NCBI GenBank assembly: GCA_905160935.1
Contig: CAJHZI010000204.1
Location: 271,501-335,500, forward strand
Direction: 5' to 3'
DNA length: 64,000 nucleotides
Source: Enchytraeus crypticus
Taxonomy: Eukaryota > Annelida > Clitellata > Enchytraeida > Enchytraeidae
Shown here: in pieces, positions 10,990-22,311 of the stretch
How the letters are laid out: every line of letters starts with the position of its first letter
Position numbering within the stretch: the first letter of the stretch is position 1
The notes under the pieces: model-generated
Database searches by the model: none
The model's input: the letters and a program-made list of their open reading frames with translations, nothing else
Told to the model about the DNA's origin: nothing
Program-made: the position numbers and the translations under genes

Positions 10990-11175
10990 TACCAAATTCC
11001 TTTCTCTCTCTCTTTTCCTCTCTCTCTCCCTCTCTTACTCAATCTCTCTCTCTCTCTTTCTTCCTCCAAGTTGCAGGTCCAATGATCATATAACACGTTA
11101 CCCATATGCTGTTTTTCATACTCCATAAAGATCACTCCATCGATCAACGAGATAATCCTTTCACTACGACCCTTG
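10990..11175 (+). repeat. Interspersed repeat family E (TC-tract headed)
   Basis: A TC-rich tract (11001-11062) precedes TTGCAGGTCCAATGATCATAT and then TCACTCCATCGATCAACGAG. The same order appears at 17308-17475. Inverted or partial copies are near 42740-42850 and 47083-47140. Confidence 0.55.
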
Positions 11176-11539
11176 TTCACCCCTTAATGTTGCTTATAGC
11201 TTGTTAATAACATGGCGTCTGAGGTGACTACCCATTGTCTTCCTCAGTTCTTGCTCAGCCTCATGGACTCGTGCAGTTTACGGTTGATCTATTCTTTAAT
11301 GTCCCGGTCGCAACAATGGTAGTCACTTTGTGTTTTAGAGAACGGAAAGTCTACAACTCGGTTATAATCTTGAATCTCTGATTGAGTATTAATTGAACCC
11401 CGTAATCTATAGCTTTACATGCCATCAGGCTACCTCTGGACTATCGAGCTTTTAATAGACAACCTGGCCTACATGTAAATCTCTGAATAAAAATTCGCAC
11501 AAAAATTATATTTTTAAACGTTTTTATTTTGTTCAGCCG

Positions 11540-11568
11540 GTATATATATATATAATATAGATATATAT

Positions 11569-11602
<34 letters not shown>

Positions 11603-11768
11603 CTATAGTATCTATATATATATATTATATATATATATATATCATATATATATATATATATATATAATATATATATATATATGCATGTATATATATACAT
11701 ATATATGCAGCCTCCTGTTATATGTGTATATATATATATATATATGCATGTATATATAAACATATATA

Positions 11769-11810
<42 letters not shown>

Positions 11811-11861
11811 TCTATATATACTATAGTTTATATATATTATATATATATTTATATATATTGA

Positions 11862-11895
<34 letters not shown>

Positions 11896-11916
11896 TGAAT
11901 ATATATATACTGTATC

Positions 11917-12003
<87 letters not shown>

Positions 12004-12073
12004 TCTATGTACTATATATATAATATGTATATATATATATATAATATGTATATATATTGTATATATATATACC
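11540..12073. repeat. Large compound AT microsatellite
   Basis: About 530 bp of (AT)n with scattered single-base interruptions and a short unique block near 11706-11723. Strongly self-complementary. No gene. Confidence 0.95.
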
Positions 12074-12473
12074 TTATATAAATATAAATATGTATTCATA
12101 TACAGATATACCTGTACATGTATATTATGTATTCATGTAGGCCCTATATATTAGATCTATCAGCATTAGATAAGTTTACGTTGTAAAAAGTACCTGAAAC
12201 GCCTACTGAAGGTGCATGCAGGTAATTATTAACTCCTGTGTGTGTACTTTATGGAACTTTCAATTTAGCTTGACAACATTTATTGTCTGCAACTATTTAG
12301 ACCTGAGTTTATATTTGACTTTTCATGTCATAAGCGGACCGGGCGGTCCCGGATCCTTCTCTCACTAAATCCGCTGTTCATAAACAGTTGGATTCTCTCA
12401 TCTATTGGATTCTCACTACTGGTTAGTTTTAGATTTTATATTTTCTTTCTCCAACTTGATCTCTACCTATTTC

Positions 12474-12475
<2 letters not shown>
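12074..12475. other. Intergenic, nothing recognised
   Basis: No coding pattern or repeat recognised apart from low-complexity edges. Confidence 0.35.
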
Positions 12476-12509
<34 letters not shown>

Positions 12510-12535
12510 TTTTTCTTTCTTTCTTTCTTTCTCAC
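12476..12535. repeat. CTTT microsatellite
   Basis: (TTTC)n with one interruption. Confidence 0.9.
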
Positions 12536-12789
12536 CTTCTCTTTCTTTCTACTTATACTTTCGAGATCCGAGGAACATATTCGTACTAGTGCTCTTGTGT
12601 CAGGTTCACATCGATCGCCCAATAATGATGATATCGAGGTAATATCGTAAATTCACAGCATCTCGATTTCGACTGTTTTCCCTGGCAATTATCTATACTT
12701 TGATGAACATCTCTTTGTAGAATTTCTGTCATAGATGACTATTTCTATAGTGATGTAGACCTAATTATCGTAGGCCACAGTAGGCTGGC

Positions 12790-12835
12790 TATATATATAT
12801 AATATATTATATATATATAAATATAGATATATATA

Positions 12836-12876
<41 letters not shown>
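12790..12876. repeat. AT microsatellite
   Basis: (AT)n with a few A/T interruptions. Confidence 0.9.
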
Positions 12877-12881
<5 letters not shown>

Positions 12882-13782
12882 GGTCTATAATGTAAAAACC
12901 TGGTTATAAATAGGCTACAGGTCGTTAGAAAAATAATATTCGACTTCAATTACTATGTGATTTATGTAAAACAATATTCTGCAGACGCTACTTAATGTAA
13001 AAATTGTTTAAATTTATCATCTCGTCATTTATTAACGATGCTGTGTATTTTGGCCCATTAGCAGCTTAAGCTGAAGACCACCTGTCCAAGAATTCACCTC
13101 GACGTCTCTATGCGTGATTGCAGCCGAGTAGGTTTCTTTTTTGCGGCTATTAGTCATCTAAATTGTGCTATAAAAGGGTGTTTATTATGGACTGTGAGGC
13201 TCAAATTAGACTACTATTTTAATTAGTAGTTTTATGTATAATTGAAACTATGTCTGTATGAATGTGAACTGCAAGGAGTTGTTCTGGGTGAATAATATAT
13301 GCCGTGGGGTACATAAATTCAGAATGTAATCTTAAATCCCTTATCTATAATTCCATCAAATTAAAAACGGTTTTAATAGAAAATTTTAGGATGGTTTTAA
13401 CATGCCATTTTATCGACTTTTTACCGGAGTAATATTTTGTTGAAATTTGAGTAATATTTTGTTGAAGTATTTAAGTTCGGTTTCTGAAGCAAACATAATT
13501 TCATGGAAAGAGCGAATTAAGTTAAATCTCTAAAACTAACGGCAGATTTGGCATGCTTCAGAAGTAGGCTTGTGTTATGTTGTACATGATATTCGACAAA
13601 TTCTGACGGCACTGGTGTTTTGAGAGATTTAGCGTGGTGTGTATTTTGAAATCTTACACGCGCTCCTTAGACGTCTTATCTTGTTACAACATGAAACGTT
13701 TAGCTTGGCTTTAGTGGCTGCGATTGCTATCGTGCAGGTCTTTAATATCGTTTTGCTACTATTCCACTAGCATGAGTATTTA
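12877..13782. other. Intergenic, nothing recognised
   Basis: No gene or known repeat recognised. A short repeat of GAGTAATATTTTGTTGAA occurs near 13430-13466. Confidence 0.35.
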
Positions 13783-13783
13783 A

Positions 13784-13817
<34 letters not shown>

Positions 13818-14110
13818 GTCATTATCATCACAATCACTATCATTATCAGAATTTTCCATTGAATCCCACATAACTAGAATCAGGATTATTCAACTTTATT
13901 ATTTATTTATTTCACCAATTCAATGGTAGACAGGTACAAAAGACAAAATTATTTAGACAAAACTTTGGAGCAATTTCTGGATAATAGGCACTCATCAGCC
14001 GCATGATCTTTCTGATGTTGGTTTTGATCTTAGTGCTGTGTCGTCTTTTACGATACGTGCAATACAAGGGTTAGTTTATTCTTCAACAACCCGGACACAA
14101 CACTTGTAAA
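13783..14110 (+). repeat. CAT microsatellite plus partial family C repeat
   Basis: A (CAT)n tract (13785-13825) is followed at about 13968-14110 by the second half of family C: GAGCAATTTCTGGA, TTTCTGATGTTGG, then CCCGGACACAACA. Confidence 0.65.
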
Positions 14111-14950
14111 ATGTTAATTAGTATTTTTAAAATATAAAATATGATAAGTTAAATAAAGCCTTTGAAAGGTATTTCAGGAGGCTTAAATTGCCGTAAAGAT
14201 TCAAATTTATGAAAGTTGATAGGAACGGCAAATAATTGCCGTTCACTCAATCTTTTCTACATTTCTCATCTTCATTTGCTTTATTGGATGTTTAATGATT
14301 GTTGTTAAAAATATATAATTAAATATAAAATATTTAATATATTTTAGCTTTTACATTGACCGTTAAAACCTCAGCATTTGTCTCTTTCGGGGTTTCCTTC
14401 TAATCGTCCTATATTTAGTGCCATTACCAATTTCCTATCAATATTAAAAACATGTCATGAAGTCTTATTAACTTCTCAGATCACAGTACATGTATATATG
14501 AGCAAAATTGCCTCGAATTGGCACTTTATTGAAGAGTATGAAAATGCCCTTGCAATAAGTAGCATATGATTAAACGTTTATTTGTGCAATAAAATAAGTT
14601 ACATTCATAATTGTAGATTTAGAAGAATCAGACGATGATTTTTGCTAAAACAATGACATTGCCATAATAGGTTTGAAGCTTAATATTAAAGCAGCCTTAA
14701 ACAATAGACGTTCCTCACTAAACACAGTTTCTTAAACAAAATTAGAAAGGCAACTCTGTCATGTACAGCAAACGTAATTGAAAATTTAACGCATGGTATT
14801 AATTGTATTTAAAATGAATGATTTAAGAGTATGTTTACTAATTGGATAGTATTAGTTAAGTATTTGTTGAATTGGGTTTGAATTGGAAAATGTTAAAGTG
14901 TGGAGAGCTAATTAAATATCTGGTAAGTGAGTCTATAACAAGCATCCAAT
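14111..14950. other. Intergenic, nothing recognised
   Basis: AT-rich, with no gene or repeat recognised. Confidence 0.35.
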
Positions 14951-15080
14951 ATGCTCTTTGACCCAATATGCTTCTATGCTATGTTATGTTATGTTGTATT
15001 ATGTTATGTTATGTTATATTATGTTATGTTATATTATGTTATTTTATATTATGTTATGTTAGGTTATGTTATGTTATGTT
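14951..15080 (+). repeat. SINE tail fragment with TTATG pentamer array
   Basis: GACCCAATATGCTTCTATGC followed by (TTATG)n/(TTATA)n resembles the 3' end of the 5S-derived SINE at 39.1 kb (GACCCAGTGTGCCATTATG). The pentamer array is probably the expanded tail of a truncated copy. Confidence 0.55.
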
Positions 15081-15421
15081 CCGCACGATTCCTCATCCAA
15101 CGGCGCTGTCTGGATTTTCCTCAAACAGCTGTAAAGAAATTTTCATAATCAAAATCCACTTTTAATTGTGTTGACCGTAGAGAAATCGCATTCCTAAGAA
15201 GAACTTTCCATTATCCTCTACTAATTATTGTACAATATTGATCTATGAAAGCGTCAATTGAGTTTTGTTGTTCTATAGTACGGAGTGTATTCCTCAAGAC
15301 GGCACTAACGCGAAACTTTACAGCAAGAACTTAGTGAACGTTTTTGCGCTAACGATTTATTAGTGTAGTTAAGAAACCTGCAATCCGATCTGGAGTTTAA
15401 TAAATACCTAACCCGCTTCAG

Positions 15422-15534
15422 ATGCGAGCACGGATTCAACTCAGTCCGGGATAGATTGCTGCCAGCAGCCGCGGCGGCAGCAGCAGCTGTTGTTAAAAGT
15501 CCAGAGTTCCTGCAGCAGCTGCATAGTGGGTGCG
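15422..15534 (+). CDS. Possible orphan coding exon (low confidence)
   Basis: 113 nt, GC-rich inside AT-rich DNA, with a good acceptor (CCCGCTTCAG) and donor (TGCG|GTAAAT). Two frames are open. One gives an Ala run and VVKSPEFLQQLHSGC. The other gives a Gln-rich peptide and ends in phase 0, as the first PHLDB exon at 17511 would require. It could be an upstream exon of that gene or unrelated; no family was recognised. Confidence 0.25.
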
Positions 15535-15599
15535 GTAAATATAATAAACACTCAATTTAGATGACAGTGCATGAGGCTAGAAATCATACAATAAAGAAG

Positions 15600-15676
15600 C
15601 CATGTTATCCGTGCCATGTTTTCCGTATCATGTAATCCGTGCCATGTTGTCCGTGCCATGTTATCCGTGCCATAGC
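15600..15676 (+). repeat. Short degenerate minisatellite
   Basis: About five variants of CCATGTTATCCGTG in tandem, 14-16 bp each. Confidence 0.7.
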
Positions 15677-15679
15677 CCT

Positions 15680-17300
15680 GTTAACTGTTCTTTAAGGAAT
15701 TCAAATATTGAATCTGCAGTTCAACATAACAGGAATAACGAGAAAATATGAAAGCATTATACAATAGTTACCTTGTCTCAAATTCACATTTGCATGCAAA
15801 TTTGTACAACTTTGCCCACGTCAATCGATCAACCCTCGACGTTTTTAAATGTTCAAGTTTTAATTGTTAGAGTTTTACTTTGAGTTAAACTTTAGACTAA
15901 ACAATTGCTACGCTTATAAATACGAAACACTCGGCGTTGATACGTTGGTCGATTATGTAGTAAACATTTAAACTATGGTTTCATGGCCTCCAGACGTCAT
16001 CAGGCAAGTCCTATTATTCATTGATGAGAACAGTGTGACTGCAGCAAGCGCATTTAGAAAAGCACAGCAGCACTGCAGTATTCAATCATTTTTTAAGATT
16101 TCTATTAGACGAAACATTGATTAAATTGAAAAATAAAAACAACAGAAAGACTATTTCAAAGTTTAAAATATCGTTACATTTGGGAATAACTTCGTTTCCG
16201 GAATGTCTATGAAACACTAACTGTAAGCTGTTAAGTAAATCCTCTATCAATACAGAGCTCTACGGATATATCAACCAAAAGCATTTTATATCAAACTACT
16301 GTTCTACAGGAATACTTAAAGCTAAACACCAATCAATGTAACAGTTCCCAACTAGTAACAATCAAAATGATTTCCTATTTTATGTATTCAGTGCTTTGCA
16401 AGACGTCATCTATAAAGGAATAATTTCTGTTGATCTACTATCTAAAGCTATCTAAAGCTAAGCTTAACGTCAGTTTCTTGTCTCCAAATCATGTTAATGA
16501 CGGGGGAGGCACGGAATTTGAAAACGGAACCTGCAGTTGGACACCTAATCGATATCGTCCCCGCCTCGGTACAATCTCGCTCTTTAAGAGCTCCCATCAA
16601 CTCATCTAATAATCCCAAAACATGGACAGAAAATTAGACATAGAAAAGCAAAAGAGCAAAAGAGCAAAAGCCCTCAAAGCAACACCTCCGCTGTACCTCT
16701 GTAGCTGTTGAAGCAGTGGCGCTAAGAAAAAGTTCTGAATAGATACAAAAACGTTTACGAACGGTAAGCTAATATCTAAAACAACATTTGAAGTTCGCAG
16801 GAAGCGTTGACTACGGTTCATTATAAACACGTTCTTGAAACGAGTTGATCTCGGGCTGAGCGGTATGATGAATGCTGCTGTGTTTGAAATGAAGAGGAAA
16901 TATTGGTTATGTGTTGTTGTGCACTGAAAAGCTTAAAAAGCAAACAGGTGATATTTTTATTGCACATTATCATAAACAACGGCAATATACATGTAGTATT
17001 GTCGCCCATATACAAAAATGGCTTATTTGTAAGAGCAACAAAACGGATTTTCTGATCCGAGTGTAGGAAACCAAAATTTTGTTGCAAAATTGTGGATATT
17101 CTTTTGGCCCTTGAAGGAATTTTCTAAGTTTTAAGGTGGATAGTTTTATTGTGATTATAATTGCTGATCGAATTGATTATCAAGCGTGAAATGTCGCGTA
17201 GAGTAAGTGCAGGCTGAAATTTACTTCTTTAATCTTAAATTAATCAAATTTTTATCTCAAATCTTAAATTCATCTAATTTTCATCCTTAATCTTAAATTA
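15680..17300. other. Upstream of the PHLDB gene, nothing firm
   Basis: No recognised gene. Any promoter and 5' exons of the PHLDB gene may lie here, but I could not identify them. Confidence 0.35.
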
Positions 17301-17307
17301 ATCTAAT

Positions 17308-17475
17308 TTCCTTCTCATCTCTCTCCCTAGCTCTCTCTCTCGCAATCTTTCTATCTAGTGTTGTGCCAAATGGCAGGTCCAAGGTACATATTCCTACTCC
17401 CATACTGCCTTTAAAGCTCCTAAAGTGCACTCCATCGATAAATGAATTACTGCCTTCACAAAAAATATTTTCTTT
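17308..17475 (+). repeat. Interspersed repeat family E, copy
   Basis: A TC-rich head (17312-17342) is followed by GGCAGGTCCAAGGTACATAT and AGTGCACTCCATCGATAAAT. It lies just upstream of the first PHLDB exon seen. Confidence 0.55.
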
Positions 17476-17510
17476 AGTCATAAGTTAATTTAATTTTCTT
17501 GCTGTTGCAG

Positions 17511-17619
17511 CCTAATTTTCTGATGTCGCGGAATAGTACTCGAGATGACGTCACCGGTCATGAGGTGCGGCTAAAGAGAGAACAAACTCAAAGCTCTGTC
17601 AGCGAAAATGACAACAATG
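17511..17619 (+). CDS. PHLDB-like exon 1 (first seen)
   Basis: The acceptor is TTGCTGTTGCAG, so an upstream exon probably exists; the donor is AATG|GTGAGA. It reads PNFLMSRNSTRDDVTGHEV- with an internal ATG at 17523. Phase 1 out, matching the next exon. Confidence 0.6.
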
Positions 17620-20600
17620 GTGAGATGTGCCGTTCAAAAATTGCTATATGCTAAGATCAAGCAATAATTTGTCAAATATACAGAATGTTTCAACAGTATA
17701 ATTTTGTTAGAGAATTGCTACCATAGCAAACTATTTTGTTTAATAATAATGTTCCTGTAGATGGATATGTGTAATGCTTTCTTTAATAGGCTTTAATTTG
17801 CGTTTATACTTATACCTGTTTTATAAAAAAAATTACTAAAGTAAATATAAATCAAATTGGTCATAATTCTACAACAACATTAGTTATGCTGCTTTTCAGT
17901 TTTGATTAGTTCAGGTTGAGAATTCCGCCTGCATTAATTTCGTCTGTGGGAATGAATTTGAAGTTACATTACCTTTATGGGAATTTTATAAATCGTTGTT
18001 ACAATATATAATATGTATTTGCAATAATAGAAGCATCTTTAAAATGCTTTGTATGCAACGTACTGACATTCATGCAGATGGACGATGGAGAGAGGGCTTT
18101 GATAGAGACACATCTCAGAACATCTATGATAACGTAGGCAGCAGAGATCAGCTTAGCTCAAGATCTCGCAATCAGGTTGATCTCACATCTGTGTCTGGCG
18201 TGAGAGAACAAGACCGTTCAATGCAGAATGTATTTCTAAATAACAAAGAAGTTTCCTTCCAGAAAGAATCACTCTCCAACGGTAAGCGACCAGGCAGCAA
18301 AAATATTACACATGTAGCTCTACATCACACAAGTGCAAGAAATGGGCCTAATGTAGAAATCGAATCATTGGATAATAGAAGTTTTCTTCCTCAGAATGGT
18401 TCACCGGTGAACTGCTCCTCCCATCGTTCTAATAGACAACTTGACTATGGCGAACCTGTTGAGAGCTTTGAGGGGCAGAGAAAATATTCGCTACCATTAA
18501 ATTGTGAAAATTCGGAGAGTTCGAAGGAAGGAAGAGTTAGAAACCTGGAGGAATTAAATAGAACGGATATACAGAGGCTGATGTCTGCTGTTATTGCTAG
18601 AAATGTTCTGAGACATTCAATGAATCCGTCCGATACGTTGAAATATAACGGCAATTGTGTAAGTTACTATGATAACCTCAATGACGTCACGAACTATTCC
18701 GGAATTCAGATGAATTTTGCAAATAGGTCAGATAGTTACAGTGATACGGATCCAGATACCAAACCGGACCTCGAAGAGATGCCAACGAATATATTAGGAC
18801 AAGCAGAATATAGGACTTTTGCTCACGGAGTTGAAGTTCCAGATCCAATCAACGTCAGCGATCCTATGAAAGAGAATCCAAGAAAAGAAGACAAAAATAA
18901 TGACACAGATACTGGGCCATTAAAAAGTCCCAGTGTCCCTGCTACCTGGAATCTTTCAATTGAAAAGAAACTAAGTAGTCAAGTTAATGGTATGCTTTCT
19001 AGAAACATGGATAATTCTACTGATACCACTGGTGAAGAAGACCAAGGCCGCTCGAGTTGGTTCAACTTCGAAGTTTTTCTGCCTAAGGCAACATCATCAC
19101 TTTATAGATCAAACAGCTTGAATAGAAATAACTCACGCAGAAATCGTCTCGCTCATTTGGACGAAAATCTGCTCAACAATAGAATTGAAGCTTTACGTAC
19201 TTCTGATGCCATATTTAACAGTAAAAATAAAGTTTTAGACTCGACTCATTTGCAATCTAATTCTAAACTTGATGGAACATCACTTAGTGAAAAACGTAGA
19301 TCCCGACAACTAGATTTTGAGTCTTATTTATTGCACTCAAAGAATTTAAATGAACCTTCGAAGAGCAGTAATTCAGTTGAAAAACCTCCGCTTTATAGGC
19401 AGAGAATCACGCAGAAGAAATCCACAGCTGCGAATGACGAGAGACTCGTGCAGTGTAGATCAGAGACGCCAGAGAGATCGGAATATAATCCCAAAGGATC
19501 CTTTTTCATATCCTTAATGAGAAGGTCTCGAAGTCCTTCTCCTTCCCGCGGAAGTAAGCGCTCAGAGAGTCCATCAATCTTCAGAGGTAACGGTATCGCG
19601 AGACGACTTAGCGAACCACTGAGATCTCTGAATCTTATTATAGGAAGTGAAAGAAAAGGAAATATCTCTCAGCCGAGTGCAAGTGTTGAAACTGGGAGGC
19701 TTAGCACAACCAAAGATAAGCCACATCACCACGAGAATAGGTTCAGAAGTTTTGTAGAGTTCTGCCCAACTACATTGATACCAGAAACCAGATTTGATCA
19801 TGGTGATCCGGCGGCTAACGGCGCTGATAGTAGAGAAATATTTAAAAGTAGTGACATAGGCGAGAAAGTGTTTACAAAAAATACTATAACTACTAATATA
19901 CTTGTGCCAGGCATCAGTGTTCCCATTCCGTCACGAAAACAAACATCAGCTGTGCAAAGTACAGCAACTACAAATGTTTATTCCTCTCGACAACATTACT
20001 GTGCGTATGATAGAACTCATCAGCCTGCAGTTTCAGAACCCCATTCTGTCATTGGTTCTACATCGTTTTTTTCTGACACTGAACATTATGCGCCGGTTAC
20101 AAGAGAGTGCTCTCTAGCTGACGGTAACCTCACCAAAAACAAGGATTCAGTATTTCCAACCCACAAAAACTCAGAAAATACCATGGCGACAAAAACACTG
20201 TCTGATGATCTAAATTTAAGAGATCAGTGCAAACGGGAAGGTGAAAATGGTAACAGTAGTGAACTCTGCGCAAAGACTTCCATTTACAACTCCTACACTA
20301 TGAGACCTAAACCAGTTCGAGCAACTTCCAATCAGCTTAACTGCACAGACATAAATGAAAGGTTACATCAAAATAATTTTCAAAATAATAATAAAGATGC
20401 ACTAGATAAAACACAAAATGAGACGGTTTACAGTCCAATTCAGTCGGATAGGAAATTAAATAAATCAGTCACATTTCAAGATGATTTAACGGATAATTTG
20501 ACGGATGATTTAACGCTATCAGATAAAACGAAAGATAAACGTTTTAGTAAATTGTCGTCAATGGACCAGGAAGAGGAATTAAATAACTTGATGCGACCAT

Positions 20601-22238
20601 TTTGTCCTGCAAACTTCAGTTCAGGACACCAGAACTACCTCGAGAAATTGGAGGTTCAGAGTGGAAATCTCTACAGAAAGGAACACGAGGACGAGTTTAA
20701 GGTTTACTTCAGATTTATATTAAATTTCAAAGTTGTTAATCTGAAATTTTAGGGAGAAATATTTTGCCAGAAGTAATGTTAATTTCTCATAAATCAATGG
20801 GTAAGCATAAAAGTTTCTGGACAGTTAGATACAGGCTGCCTATGGGTAAGCATGTAAGCAAGTGAGTTTCCCGTTTTGTGATACCGATATTTATCAATAT
20901 TAATGTTTCTCATGATCACACATTTAGTCTAGCGAAAAATGCTTTCGAAGCAAATATAAATTCTGTTCTACAAATACACTGTAGAATGAAACAGAATAGT
21001 GCAAAAGAACATTTTTCACCACATCCAACCTTGCAACCAATCAGAGAACGTGACTGAGACATAAAGATAAAGGTCTGAAACTCTGAATGTTGTAATACAT
21101 GCTTCCTTTAAATGAACGCATTTGAAAAACGTCAAACATTCAACAATTAATAGCATCTGCACTGTACTCTGTAAATACTATATCTATAATACAATACACT
21201 GAACACTTAATGCTCGGTCCCTCATCGGAAGGCTGTATTTAACAATTAAAGCAACTTAAGAAGTTTTATTATAAAAACTTAATTCATTCAGCAGTGTCCT
21301 TTTACAAAATATGAAATCAGCATGGATACAAAAGCTGCCTGCGTTCAAGGATGATTAATATTATATTTCATTTCTATATCATTGAGTTATGTGACTTATT
21401 TTACATTCTTGAAATGATACTTTTACATCGTTTGCAGACTGCTCCTTAGGTGATGTGAGTTACGTGTAACTAACTACACATCTAGTTAATTACAGCCAGT
21501 GGCGATATCTTACCACTCATCGCCACTGGCTCGCTGTCGTTAAGATATCCGATCGCGGATCAGTATGTGCGGATTCAAGTCCTTGGCTCTCCAGTCACTG
21601 ATATCGCTTTCGAGAGATCAAACTGACTTTAACATTGGCTTTACAGCTTTTTACTTCAATATGAAAAAATTATCATATGTACAAAAAGGGTCTATGTTAA
21701 TTCAAAATTACTATTTTCAATTGAGCTTTAAATTAATTGCATTCTCGAATTTTTGTTTCGCTTTGACTATTTCGATAAAAAATGCATATGATGAAATGCT
21801 TAGGAGTATAGAAGTGTTGAAGTGGGGAACAAAACTGATGGCTTAATGGCAAGGCGTCTAAACATCAGTAGGCGAATAGCCAAGCTCAAAAATCAAATTT
21901 CTGACATGACCGAAACTCAGACTAATCTTCTTCAGCAGGTTTGCCCTCTTTGTTAATTATTCGAAGATCAATTGCGTATAAAATTTCTCTTAGATAAAAA
22001 TTTGCGTTGTGAAATATTTACTGTTTGATCTTTTCAGAGACTACATGTTTATATTATGTGACAAGATCTTCGTCTACAAATTTTAAAGTCACACATTGAA
22101 AAAGAAACCTAGAAATCAGCGCATAAACGCATTGTACCATTGGGTCGTTTTTATATCATTTCTCAACCCTTACTGTACTGTATGTACAAATATGTAAAAT
22201 GTATATTATATATTACATTTAATCTGTGTATAGGTAGG

Positions 22239-22311
<73 letters not shown>

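Noticed and set aside
9968-12154. Open frames of alternating Tyr and Ile in AT repeats on both strands
   Set aside because: Any (AT)n tract gives such frames; no splice signals, codon bias or family resemblance.
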